DNA from: Ryuthela nishihirai
Taxonomy: Eukaryota > Arthropoda > Arachnida > Araneae > Heptathelidae
Length of the DNA: 64,000 nt
Assembly (NCBI GenBank): GCA_038380435.1
Contig: JAWZYU010000056.1
Coordinates: 2,232,001 to 2,296,000, forward strand
Direction: 5' to 3'
Shown piece by piece: positions 12,030-23,118 of this stretch. The notes beneath the pieces are model-generated. The model worked only from the letters and a program-made list of their open reading frames with translations, had not been told where the DNA came from and made no database searches. The translations under genes and the position numbers were made by a program. Position 1 is the stretch's first letter; the number at the start of each line of letters is the position of its first letter.

Positions 12030-12400
12030 ATGCGTCCCCTGGAACAAACCATTCCAACACTCTACATGCAGAGAGCTAATGCTCTGATGTGTTAGGTTTG
12101 TTTCGTCCAACCCAAACACTATATGTGTGAGGGAAACTTTAAAACTTTTCCCTCCACGCCCAGGGGGCTACACCATAAAAATTTAAAATAAGAAAGAATT
12201 GAACATTTCAATTTTCACCTACGTCGTGTAGGAAAAATATGAAAATGTTTTTCATTGACATGTGACACACCTTCCTGATAAAGGGCTCTCTGTACTTTCA
12301 AAATATCTTGAACTGAATCTGACATAGATTATAACGAGTATTTGGGAATCATGTCATGTTGTGAGAAGCCATTCCTCTTACATAGTAGTATTGTGATACC
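12030..12400 (-). repeat. unnamed dispersed repeat, copy 1
   Basis: This is the reverse complement of 59085-59535. Shared phrases on this strand include GTCCAACCCAAACAC, CTCCACGCCCAGGG, CAATTTTCACCTACGTC, ACACACCTTCCTGATAAAGG and TTGAACTGAATCTGAC. No open reading frame or tRNA-like box was found. It ends about 100 bp before the gypsy 5' LTR. Confidence 0.85.
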
Positions 12401-12498
12401 CCACCGTTCACTTTTGCTTTACTTTAACCAGTTTTGTTTAATTTACGTTATATTTAGCATTTTGGGGATTTTTTATTTCCTTTTTGGCATCACAGCGC

Positions 12499-13126
12499 TC
12501 ACATCCAAGAGATTCTAGGAGTTGCGCATGCGCCGCAACTCCGATCTTCCGACTGTACCGTTAAAGCGCGTGCCAAGGACACGCCCCCTCCTGCGTCATA
12601 GCTTTTGCGTCGTTCGTCATAGTATGTTAATGTCTTTCCCGGCATGCGCCGGCTTCATGTCAAAAAAAACGGTGACCTACGAGTCACTTAAGCAGTAGCA
12701 TAAAAGGTAGAGTAAGTAGAGAAGCAGTAAAATAAGCAGTAGCTAAGCACAAGTAGTAGCACATGTGAGTGCACGAGCACAAGGTGCGTAGCACCAAGCA
12801 CAGTGCGTGTAGCACAGGAGTTATGTTTTCTCCATTGATGTCTTGGTGAGTTGAATTATTTTGGAAATAAATCTGTTTTGTTATAAACCTTTTGAGTCTG
12901 TACAGTTTTTTTCTCTTGAGCAACGCGAATTAAGGATTTTTAAATTATATATACTTGACAATCATTTTGATTCTTACTCATTAACGCTCGCTGGTATTTG
13001 AACCCTAAATCAACTTATTATTAACTTATTCTACTTTTAGCAATTTGTTAATTATTGCTTGGCGCCCGTCTAAGCTATTCGGAGCATAAAAACTTCAAGT
13101 ATTTTGCATTTGTTTGGAGCGTTACA
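12499..13126 (+). repeat. gypsy 5' LTR
   Basis: It starts at TCACATCCAAGAG and ends at GGAGCGTTACA, and is matched along its length by 19162-19781 with scattered substitutions and small indels (by eye roughly 19 in 20 aligned bases agree). It does not begin with TG. Near 12466-12480 the phrase GATTTTTTATTTC also occurs upstream of the 3' LTR (near 18989-19001), so the true 5' boundary may lie farther left, with a deletion in this copy. Confidence 0.88.
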
Positions 13127-13143
13127 GAGTACAATAAAAGAAG

Positions 13144-13161
13144 TGGCGCAGTGAACAGGGA
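13144..13161 (+). promoter_or_regulatory. candidate tRNA primer-binding site of the gypsy element
   Basis: TGGCGCAGTGAACAGGGA lies about 17 bases after the 5' LTR. It begins with TGG as needed to pair with the CCA end of a tRNA. I have not assigned the tRNA. The gap from the LTR is longer than usual, so this is tentative. Confidence 0.5.
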
Positions 13162-13555
13162 CTCGACAGTATTTAAAGATAGTATATATATTTGTGGATA
13201 AATTTTGTATGATTGTCAAAGATAGTAATTTTTGGAGCTCAGTAGTTGTATGTACTAGTTGTAGATTTAACGGCAGCTTAAGCCGAGAATTTTTGTTGAG
13301 CAAGTAGCTTAATATTTTTTTTGTGTATTATTCAAAGGTACTGAAGTTTCAGCGTTGATATTGCTGAATATTTAAGATATTTGTTTTATGTAATGATTAG
13401 AAGTGTCCGGGCACACGTACGTAGGCACGATAAGAAAAATCTTTTTTTGATAAGCAAATTTATATTTTTGTAAGCTTAGTTATAGCTTTAGTATTGTTGT
13501 ATAGCAGTACCTTTGAGCGCTGCTCAAGATTAAAAAAGGTTTTCAAAATTTCCAA

Positions 13556-14587
13556 ATGGAAGCAGAAGTGCTAATGAATCTGCTTGATGATAATCGGGAG
13601 AAAAGGGGAACGACACCTAAATTTGCTGACAATGCTACGTCAGTTCACCAACGAAGAAACTTTGAACGTAAGGTTCCATTTTCTGTTCCGTCAGAAGCAA
13701 GCGATAGAACAGAGTATTTTCAACCGCCACAACGACGATTTGCCAACCCATCCATTAACTATAGTCCTTATGTAAATTGGCCTTTACCTGAGATAAGGTT
13801 CGACGGTTCGAAACGTCCGTCATCGTGGACATTTGTCAAGTCCATGGAGGAGCACTTCCGTTTACATGAAGTGCCAAGCAACAAAAAAGTTGTTTTAGCA
13901 GTATCTTGCCTAATTGGATGTGCTAAGCAATGGTGGAATAACGTAGGATGTCGTCATGGCATAGAACTTTGGGAAGAATTTAAAAACGAAATCATGTACA
14001 TATATCCGGCTTATAATGATTTTACAGAACTAGCTACAGAGTTGTTTTCACGAAGACAAAAGGAGAGAGATGACATAGAAAAATTTGTATGGGGTAGAGT
14101 AGAGTTATACCAGCTGTACGATGCTGATGCCACTGAAATTGATATTGTAAATTGCATTTTGTCTCAATTGCTTTTGCCCATTAGAGAATTCCTAGAAGTA
14201 CGAAATGTGAATTCAGTTACCGAGTTAGTCAAATTGGCTCGGCAATACACTGCAAGAAGAGAATCTGCAGAAAATACACTTAACCAACAATGGATGCCAT
14301 TCCCGCCAAAGCAGCGATATCAGGTTGAGTCGCGTAGAATGACTCCCGCACGACCGGAATTTACACGGTCCCGACAATTTGCGCCGAACGCGCCTAGAAC
14401 TATGGAATACGAACTTAGTAGAGACTTTTTGCCACGTCAAGCTTCGAACCATAACACTAGACCTAAAACTTTGGTTAAACAAAAGAGAAAAACTATCACT
14501 TGTAATTTTTGTGCCCGACTAGGACATACTGAGAAATACTGCTATCAAAGGAATGAAAATTCGGAAAACTTTCATCGGGATCTTTGA
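13556..14587 (+). CDS. gag: gypsy Gag-like capsid protein with zinc knuckle
   Basis: This 343-residue frame is intact. The middle part (about residues 75-240) contains the tryptophan-rich retrotransposon Gag segment (e.g. KQWWNNVG, WEEFKNEIM). The C-terminus has a CCHC knuckle with C316, C319, H324 and C329 that would bind the RNA genome. The protein would form the cytoplasmic particle. The start at 13556 is the first ATG after the leader and gives a complete domain. The frame ends at 14585-14587, and the protease frame continues one base back, consistent with a programmed -1 shift between gag and pol. No clear slippery heptamer was identified. Confidence 0.88.
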   Translation: MEAEVLMNLLDDNREKRGTTPKFADNATSVHQRRNFERKVPFSVPSEASDRTEYFQPPQRRFANPSINYSPYVNWPLPEIRFDGSKRPSSWTFVKSMEEHFRLHEVPSNKKVVLAVSCLIGCAKQWWNNVGCRHGIELWEEFKNEIMYIYPAYNDFTELATELFSRRQKERDDIEKFVWGRVELYQLYDADATEIDIVNCILSQLLLPIREFLEVRNVNSVTELVKLARQYTARRESAENTLNQQWMPFPPKQRYQVESRRMTPARPEFTRSRQFAPNAPRTMEYELSRDFLPRQASNHNTRPKTLVKQKRKTITCNFCARLGHTEKYCYQRNENSENFHRDL

Positions 14588-14965
14588 AGCGAGAGGCCAA
14601 ATTTCCTCAAGAAAAGCCCTCTCATGAGTTAAGTCTTGCTACTGTGGGTATACATAATGTCTTACATTTACCTTTTGTGAAGCTTTATCACGATAAGACA
14701 GAATTCATAGCTCGCATTGATACAGGAGCTGATCTTACATGTCTACATAAGAAAGTATGGGATAAAATTCAGAAAAACGTAAACTGAATTTGCAGCCGTG
14801 GTCCGGTGGACCTTTGAACTTAGCTTGTGCTTCCAAGCAGTGTTTTCCGCAAGGAACTGTTGAGTTACCTATCACTTTAAATAATGTGGAGATAAGACTT
14901 GAATTCTTAGTAATAAGTGAATTATTATATGACTCTTTAATAGGAATAGATGCGATACGGAAACA
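14584..14965 (+). pseudogene. pol: gypsy protease region, frameshifted
   Basis: The first segment (14584-14787, no ATG; entered by ribosomal shift from gag) has the aspartic-protease active-site phrase IDTGADLTCLH at about residues 45-55, with the catalytic aspartate in DTGAD. The frame stops at 14785-14787. The continuation (LNLQPWSGGPLNLA, then LYDSLIGIDAI) lies in a different frame from 14781, and again switches at about 14953. Such enzymes cut the Gag-Pol polyprotein. The two shifts mean that this copy cannot make a full protease-RT protein. Confidence 0.85.
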
Positions 14966-17231
14966 TTGATTGAATTTGATTTTGCCAACAATACTATTTC
15001 ATTAAAAGCAACAATGAAAGAAAAACTTGATATCGATCAGTTAAAATCAGACTTTAGAAAACATGCTGACAACGCTCATTTGGGAAATAGCGCGAGAGTT
15101 CAGTAAGAAACTCTGCTCAATGCTAATTACGAACATTTTAACAACAAGCCCGGTAGATGTCAGATTTTAGGACATCATATCGACACCGGCAATAATAGAC
15201 CTGTTTACAGCAAACCATATAATTATCCTCCTAGTAAAGAAGAGATAATTTCAACACAAATTAAAGAAATGTTAGAGGATGGGATAATAGTGCCAAGTTT
15301 TAGCCCTTGGGCTTCACCGGTCGTGCTCGTTAAAAAGAAAACTGGTGATTTGAGATTTTGCGTAGACTATCGAAAATTAAATGCTGTTACAGTCCCCGAC
15401 AGATATCCACTACCTATTATTCAGATTCTACTAACACAACTGGCTGGCAAGAAATTTATTAGCACACTAGATTTGTCTTCAGGATATTGGCAGGTGTCCG
15501 TATATCCACCAGATCGACCCAAAACAGCATTCCTCACAAAAGATGGATTATTCCAATTTCGTTGCTTACCATTTGGCTTATCAGGAGCACCCGCCATGTT
15601 TCAACGTCTTATGTCCGTAGTTCTGGGTGACCTAAAAGGAAAAATTTGTGAAGTATACTTAGACGACATAGTCATTTTTTCTACTGATTTTTCGGAGCAT
15701 CTACGTGATTTGAATTTGGTATTTGCAAGGTTAAGAGAAGCCGGACTCACCATAAAGTTGTCCAAATGCACATTTCTCCGAGAGGACGTTCAATACCTCT
15801 GTTTCAATGTTAATAAAGATGGAGTAAGAACGTTACCTAATAAGGTCGAAGCCATAGAACGATTTCCCACACCGCGCAATTCGAAACAACTTAGTAGATT
15901 TTTAGGAATGTGTGGATGGTACCGACAATTTGTACCCAATTTTGCTAATTTGGCCGAACCTTTGTGTGAATTACGTCGAAAGCGAAAGCGGTTTCACTGG
16001 ACACCTGTTTGCGATACAGCATTTCAGACATTAAAAGATGCATTGTGTCATACTCCCGTGTTGGCCTTGCCACAGTTAGGCAAACCTTTTTACATCTACA
16101 CTGATGCTTCCGATGTCGGTCTCGGCGCCGTGCTGAGCCAAGTACAGAATGACAATTGTGAACACGTTATCATGTATGCCAGTCGCAGTTTGAGTCATAC
16201 TGAAAGAAACTATACAGTGACTGAAAAAGAATGTCTAAGCGTAATATGGGCTCTAGAAAAATTTAAAGTACAATTAGACACATCCGACATTACTATTTTT
16301 ACTGACCATGCTGCTTTACAATGGTTATAGACATCTACCAATCTAACAGGTCGTCTAATGCGCTGGGCATTACGCCTACAAGAATTTAATTTCAAGGTCG
16401 AGCATCGAAAGGGAAGTGCACATCAGCTACCAGATGCATTATCCCGTGCTCCCGTGTGGCCGGCAGAAATTACGCCAGAGCTCGAAGATAAGCCTTTTGC
16501 TCCCTCACTCGCCACAATAGTTCCCATCGAATACAAGGAACATTTAATTACTGAACAACAAAGAGATTTAGAATATGGAAACGTGTATCATTATTTGAAA
16601 ACTGACGAATTACCTCTAGATCCTAGTATAGCTTCAAGTATTGTTGGAAGAGCCAGACATTTCAGATTAATTAACGATATTTTGTACTACTGCAGACGAC
16701 CGAGTCAAACAGGCAGTTATCGCCCATTTATTCACAAGAATTTAAGAGAGTACGTACTCCGAGAATTACATGATGTACCTTCAGCTGGACATTTAGGTAC
16801 GCGGAAAACCTATCAGAAAGTGGCCAAAAGATCATATTGGCCTGCTTTGAAAAAAGACATAAAAACCTATGTAGAAACATGCCTAATTTTTCAAACCACG
16901 AAATTCGATCAAAACCGTCCTTGTGGTCTTATGAAAAGCACGATCTCCAATGAACCCATGGAATTAGTTGGCATGGATTTAATGGGCCCGTATCCACAAA
17001 CACAAGCGGGTTCCCAATATATTCTGGTCTTAGTAGATTATTTTTCGAAATGGGTCGAAATATTTCCTGTTAGAAACGCAACAGCAACAATCGTAGCAAA
17101 GAAATTTGTAAATGAATTTATATGCAGATACGGGGTACCCAAGAGTATAGTTTCGGACAATGGGCCCCAATTCATTTCCAATGTGCTTGCTGAAGTATGT
17201 GAAACGTTCCAAATAAAACATATATACAACT
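14954..17231 (+). pseudogene. pol: gypsy pol: reverse transcriptase, RNase H and N-terminal integrase
   Basis: One frame runs through the region with stops at 15104-15106 and 16328-16330. In the open segment 15269-16330 the RT palm is clear: LDLSSGYWQV at residues 67-76, PFGLSGAPAMFQ near 101-112 and active-site YLDD at 130-133. RNase H follows with TDAS (D279), TEKE near 318-321 and TDH (D346). After the second stop, 16358 onward holds the integrase zinc region (H...H then ETCLIFQ, where the usual second cysteine of CxxC is phenylalanine), the first catalytic D in GMDLMGPY and the second in SDNGPQF. The lost cysteine and the stops mark it as inactive. Confidence 0.92.
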
Positions 17232-17972
17232 CCATATCATCCACAATCAAATTTGACAGAAAGAATTAATCGAAATATTGGCAGAATGATAGCTGCTTAC
17301 GTTGAAAATAGACATAGTACATGGGATAAATATTTGCAACAGTTTTCCTTTGCTTTACGCACTTCATTACATGAAACCACCAAATTCACGCCTTCATGGA
17401 TATTTCTTGGAAGAGAACTAACATTACCCTGGGACAGACTCATTGGCCAACCTGCATCTCCACAATCCATTGAGGTTAGAACGGAACAGCATATTCGAGC
17501 CATTTCAAAGGCACAAGATAATTCCCTACGAGCACAACAAAAGCAACGAGAGGATTATAATAAAAGACGACGACATATGGAATTTAAAGTAGGTGATAAG
17601 GTCTTGATTAAAACACATCATAAGAGTTATAAAGAAAGAGGATTCATCACGAAATTTGCACCATTATATGCTGGACCATATGTTATAAGGAAGAAACTTT
17701 CCCCACTTCTGTATGAATTGGCCAATATGACCACTAATGCCTCAGTAGGATACTTTAATGTTGTGAATATAAAGATATATAAAACATCTATAGAATTTTC
17801 TAGATCAGAAGTAGATGCTCCACAACAAACCCAGGAGAAAGATGGCTCTGATGATGATGAACCTTTACCAAGCAGAAGAGAAAAGAACAGATTAGATTAT
17901 CACCTACTGCACACAACAGGACAAAGACTGACAAAGCAAGATTCAGCTGTTCCATCGACGTCAAGAGCGTGA
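17232..17972 (+). pseudogene. pol: gypsy integrase C-terminal half, shifted frame
   Basis: A small indel near 17231 moves the integrase into this frame just before the third catalytic residue, the glutamate in the TERINRN phrase. Downstream are the C-terminal region, including FALRTSLHETT, a lysine-rich linker, and a chromatin- or DNA-binding module resembling GPY/F (KFAPLYAGPYVI, about 17650-17690). The last 60 residues are acidic, then basic, without recognised function. It ends at 17970-17972. Confidence 0.88.
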
Positions 17973-19161
17973 CGAAAGGCCGACGAAACGACCAGACCCT
18001 GCAGAGCGACAACCGGCAGCGAAGCAGCGAACATCGGGAAGATGACGTCACGAGAGAGATCTACAGCGACGACTTGACTTGAACGAGATCTTCAGTAACA
18101 ACTTTATGTGAAGCCACCCAACGACGACGGAAGGATGTTATCGGAAACGGACTAAATGATTTATCGCCACGGAGTGCCAACAATGAAATTTAAGTATATT
18201 TTTCTTTCACTTGGCACTTATGATTTATAAATGTTCTTTGTTTTCTGGAATAGATGAAGACGAAGAAGAAATTTATTGTGATTTATATAGCTAGCAATGT
18301 TTGAATTCTTGTTGAAACTTTAGAGTTCGATATTTATTTTTGGAAAGTGAAATTATTGTAGTTCGAGTTTATACTTGTGTGAATAGAATTTTTTTTTTGC
18401 TTTCATCGAAGTTCTAGTTATTGTATTTACGTGAGTTAAAATGTATTTTTGTAGATTTTTTCGTTTCAGCTGACTGATAGCTGAAAATTTTGTAAGTCGA
18501 TATTGAAAGTTTAGAAATTGTAAAATGTTTATGGATATGAATGAGGAGAGTGAAAGAGAATTAGTGATTTAATATTTTTTCATTTTTAAGAATTTGTATT
18601 GTAAAATAACATGCATTCCAAGGTGAATTTATGTAAAAAAAAAAGGAGATTCATGTAAAAGTTATTCGATGAAATGTTATCATCGTATATTATAAATTAT
18701 TCACACTCTTTTTTCTTTATTCTTAGATACGATTTATGTATATGTGTTTGAATCTGTTCAGTGTCATCAGTGATATTTATGTGTCAATGATACGCAATTT
18801 TTGCGATGACATTGGCAGTATTTATTGGTATATATAGATGATGACCATGATGATGACTGCAGAATTTTGTGTTTTTTTGTGTACCTTTTTGGAGCTGTCC
18901 CCAAATGGCATAGTCTGATAACCGAGTTGTTACCAGCATAACTCCTTTGGGAGGGGGACGTTGGCTCTGAAGGGGGAGGTAATTAATGATTTTTTATTTC
19001 AGCTAGATCGTGATTTCTGTGAATAGAAGAAGAATTAGCGGATGATTACATTCCCGCTTGTTTGTAAATTTTGAATTTTCTTAGCTTTGCGTATTTGAAT
19101 GTAATTAGGAGAAGATAACGGTGTTCGAATACCCGTTTTTTTATGTGATTTTGGTGAAGAT
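17973..19161 (+). other. gypsy 3' untranslated region
   Basis: About 1.2 kb without a coding frame, so no envelope-like gene. Purine tracts GGGAGGGGGACG (near 18949) and GAAGGGGGAGG (near 18970) resemble polypurine plus-strand primers but lie about 180-210 bp before the visible LTR start, which again hints that the real LTR is longer than the part shared by the two copies. Confidence 0.65.
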
Positions 19162-19781
19162 TCACATCCAAGAGATTCTAGGAGTTTCGCATGCGCCGCA
19201 ACTCCGATCTTCCGACTGTACCGTTAAAGCGCGTGCCAAGGACACGCCCCCTCTTGCGTCATAGCTTTTGCGTCGTTCGTCATAGTATGTTAATGTCTTT
19301 CCCGGCATGCGCCGGCCTCATGTCAAAAAACCGGTGACCTACGAGTCACTTAAGCAGTAGCATAAGCAATAAGCAGTAGAGTAGTAGAAGGAGTAGCACA
19401 AGTTGTAGCACAAGTGAGTGCACGAGCACAAGGTGCGTAGCACCAAGCACAGTCGTGTAGCACAGGAGTTGGAGTTATGTGTTCTTCATTGATGTCTTGG
19501 TGAGTTGAATTATTTTGGAAATAAATCTGTTTTGTTATAAACCTTTTGAGTCTGTACAGTTTTTTCTCTTGAGCAACGCGAATTAAGGATTTTTTTATAT
19601 TTAATATTACTTGACAATCATTTTGATTCTTACTCATGAACGCTCGCTGGTATTTGAACCCTAAATCAACTTATTATCAACTTATTCTGCTTTTGGCAAT
19701 TTGTTAATTATTGCCTGGCGCCCGTCTAAGCTATCCGGAGCATAAAACTTCAAGTGTTTTGCATTTGTTTGGAGCGTTACA
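19162..19781 (+). repeat. gypsy 3' LTR
   Basis: Direct copy of 12499-13126, from TCACATCCAAGAG to GGAGCGTTACA. The next base begins a LINE reading frame. Differences from the 5' copy include small indels in the AGTAGC-rich region near 19360-19400. Confidence 0.9.
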
Positions 19782-21340
19782 ATATCTCTTAAGAATAAAG
19801 TCAGAAGAGATTGGCAAAAACATCGACTGCCACAGATTCATGAAAGTCTCAGAGAGCTCCAAATCTCTGTTCACAATAGAATTCGCGAGCATCGATTTCA
19901 CTCTTGGGATAAAAAAAGTTATCCTCGCCTGCAACTGAGATTCTGGCGAATTACCACTGCCCTGAAGAAATCACCTAATGATTATCCTCCCATTCATAGT
20001 ATGAATGTGATTGTTTACAATGATAATGAGGAAAAGGTGGAAGCTTTTGCGACTCTTTGGAAGATCAGTTTAAGAGCAATGGTGATTTGTCAGATGAAGA
20101 TGCATCACAAGATGTTCAAAATGCAGTGAACTATTTTTCTCAGTCGGTGATCTCAAGTATCAGATTTGCAACTCCTACGGAGATTAATAACTCTATTATG
20201 ATGTTAAAATCTAGAAATGCTCTTGGTCTCGATGTTCTTATTATCACTATGATTAAGAAACTTCCTCCTAGGGCCATTGTTTACGTCTGTTACATTTTTA
20301 ATGCCCTTTTAAGCTTAAAATATTTTCCATCAATCAGGAAGAGTGCTATTTTTTTAAAATGGTGCACAGCCTGGGAAAACCCATTTTTTCCTCAGTTACA
20401 GACCTGTCAGTCTGCTTCTGCTTAGGAAAATTATTTAAAAGAATAATCTTGAATCGTCTCTGGAGCAAACTGATCAAAATAGCCTAATTCCAGAGGAACA
20501 ATTTGGCTTTAGGTAGAACCTCAACTACTGAGAGTAAAAGTTGAAAAACTAGCTGAATTTCAAAATAAAAATAATACTGTTGCGTCCACCTTTTTAGATG
20601 TATCAAAAGCATTTGGTAAGCTCTGGACTGAGGGTCTCATTTTTAAAATGATTAAAGCTGACTTTTCCTCGGGTATGACACATATCATCCAGTCATACTT
20701 GAACGGAAGGCAACTGTTTGTCTACTGAGAGACAGATAGATGCAGGTGTCCCACAAGATTCCTTGTTGGGCCCTGATCTATTCAATATTTATATTCATGA
20801 TCTCCCTGATCTTAAACAGATCACAATGACATTTTACGTCGATGATATTTTTCTACTTTCTCTGTCCCTCAGTCCCAATATAGCTATTAAACGAATGCAG
20901 CTGGGATTGGACAAGGCAGAGCGCTGGTACTCTAAATGGAGAATCAAGATTAATCCTGAAAAAGTCAATCAGTTCTGTTTCCCAGTAAAAGAATTATTAA
21001 TCCTGATTCTTCAACTATATTTGGTACACAAACTAAATGGATACCAAAGGTTTAATACCTTAGTGGTACTCTACATAAGAAGCTTAAATGGGATGCACAT
21101 GTAACTAATGTGCTTCCCAAAGTCAATATCTTTATTTCTTAACTTGGCCCTAGGATAGAGTGGAATTCTCCACTGCCTCCGGAAAATAAGCTACTCTTGT
21201 ATAAGACCATTCTGCAGCTTATCCTCACGCATGCCTCAATAATGTGGGGCATCACCACCAACACGAACGTAATTTCTTTAATTAATTCTTTAAGATATAT
21301 TAAAGTGTGGGGATCCTCTCAGACCTCTGTAGCATGCAGC
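19782..21340 (+). pseudogene. Jockey-like non-LTR retrotransposon (LINE) RT remnant
   Basis: Coding similarity begins at the gypsy LTR edge. The frame near 19782-20100 reads through RVRRDW-like and FWRITTALKKSPNDYPPI phrases, then 20057-20425 contains TPTEINNSIMMLKSRNALGLD (RT fingers), and 20718-21104 contains GVPQDSLLGPDLFNIYIHDLP and the active site FYVDD. At about 21100-21340 a thumb-like region follows with LLLYKTILQLILTHASIMWG. Stops and shifts separate the pieces. The intact element would make an endonuclease-RT for target-primed copying in the nucleus. The 5' endonuclease part is missing here, and no matching part lies upstream of the gypsy element. Confidence 0.88.
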
Positions 21341-22500
21341 TGAGTAAATGGGGAATTAATTGCTTTCTTTTTTTTGTCCTGTTATGTATAGCTGGTTCGA
21401 CACTTGTTATAATTTGTGTACAATTATTTTAATTTTTTTAAATAATTCGACAGAGATTAGCTATATTTTGTTTACAGATATTTACGTTCAGAACGGATGA
21501 GTAGCAAAGAAAGGCTGCGGAAACAAGATAATTTGATCGCTTCCTGGAACGATGCGAATCATGTGAATAAATGAATCATTATTATTAGAAGAAAGTAGAT
21601 ACAAATGTAATTTATAATAATAATACAGAGTATTAAGTACCTCCTACCTATTACATTTATTCCATGAATAATTATGAAGTGAACTTTATATCAAATAATC
21701 AGATCACTAATATTAATTATTGTCTTTAAACAATATATTACTGCAAAAACAATTAAATTTCGTAGCTCCCTGCCCACAGGAAATAAAGAATATTCATCGC
21801 AATTTTAATACTTCTTAAACATTTTCGATGTGTAGGAACACAGATTATCCTTAAAGGCTTTCAAATGTATTGGAGCAAATGCTCTTCTTAAATTTTAATT
21901 TTCGATCAACGGGCTTTTCAAAGGATAAATTAGTCAAAACATCTTAAAGTGATCGAATATATGAAAGGTGATTTTCAGACTACTCCAGGAAGCTGTAGTG
22001 TTTATACGAATGCAACTTATTCATAGAAACATTCGATGAATACTTGAGAATATTATTGATGCATTTCGTGTATGTTTATTTTTTGTAAAACTTTGGACAT
22101 ATCCCTATGATATTTCCGTGATATGCAATTCCATTATATCTAAGTAATTTTATGACTGAACGAAAGTTACTTAATTCAATGCATTTTTTTGTAAACATTT
22201 AGTGGTGGTCGATGCGAAAATTTTTCCTTCACATTTTTGTACTACGATTGGGACTTCGAATGAATAATAGTTTGAATTTGAATAATTTTGCTCTTAGAAT
22301 ATAATCTATTATTTCTTTTTTTAAATATAATATCGTAAAAAGTCAGTGCACAGTTTTTCTAGTGTTTAGTTCATTTTTTGGTGTTGTGTGAATCGGTACA
22401 AATTATGACAACTTGATTTACTAATAATAATTTATGGGTATACATCTGCGGTGAACAGCCATTGCGTTAGCATAACCTTTAATTAAATATTAACAGTAAC
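21341..22500. other. no gene seen
   Basis: AT-rich non-coding sequence. Nothing recognised. Confidence 0.5.
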
Positions 22501-22504
22501 CCTT

Positions 22505-22984
22505 AAATATGAATGCGAATAAGCAAAGAAAATTTACAATGCAAAACTCGAATTCCAAGAACAATGGACAGTTGAATATTTGTTCATTTTGGACAAACGT
22601 CTGGTGTATAAGATGCTATAATATTCTTTAACAATCCCTTAAATATCGATACTGAAAATATAGATCGTAAATATCAAATACAATTATGCTAGTTGTAAGC
22701 AGATGTATTTATTGGATACAGAAAAGAAACTGAGAGGGATTTGTTTAAGTTTCTATCAACAAAAAATATCCAAATTTAGAGATTTGGGACTCCAAATAGC
22801 TTCTGCGTTTGAAAGTACACATGTTTGCAAACGACGATTTTGCGATATGAAATTTATTAAATCAAAATACAGGAACTGCATTAAGGACGCGACACTTGAG
22901 CAGATACCTCGGATTACAACAAATATCGACATTGATATAAAAGATCTTGTAGCCCAACAAGTTTGTCCTCAGTGTTCTCATTAA
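22505..22984 (+). pseudogene. internally deleted hAT-type transposase relative (ZBED5/GTF2IRD2-like)
   Basis: At about 22525-22605 one frame gives FQEQWTVEYLFILDK, resembling the N-terminal start of the hAT-derived ZBED5/GTF2IRD2-like proteins. The frame 22703-22984 then gives the C-terminal hAT dimerisation signature: FESTHVCKRRFCDMKFIKSK, then KYRNCIKDATLEQIPRITT and a final DLVAQQVCPQCSH. The full proteins have some 500-600 residues, and the centre, including the catalytic domain, is absent. This is a deletion derivative or a decayed copy with no enzyme activity. Assignment rests on remembered family patterns. Confidence 0.7.
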
Positions 22985-23118
22985 ATAATTTTTTTGTACG
23001 AAATATTTTCTTACGTATTTAAATTTTCTTGCGTAATTTTTTTATATAGGCATTTTATTGCATGAAATATTATTTTAAAATAATATTTCTTTAGTGTTTT
23101 TTAATAGATCCTATATTA

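Larger units (their letters stand above)
12499..19781 (+). mobile_element. Ty3/gypsy LTR retrotransposon, near complete but broken
   Basis: Two direct terminal repeats of about 620-628 bp flank a region coding gag (with zinc knuckle), then protease, reverse transcriptase, RNase H and integrase in the gypsy order. Copying would go through RNA in cytoplasmic particles, with integration by the encoded integrase. Pol is broken by frameshifts near 14778, 14953 and 17231 and by in-frame stops at 15104-15106 and 16328-16330. No env-like frame is visible in the 1.2 kb after integrase. The flanking pentamers do not match as a target duplication, and a LINE coding region lies only on the 3' side, so the insertion is either old or rearranged. 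Confidence 0.93.

Noticed and set aside
17973..19161. Search for an envelope-like gene after the gypsy integrase
   Set aside because: No open frame of useful length or signal/transmembrane pattern exists there, so the element is not the env-bearing type.
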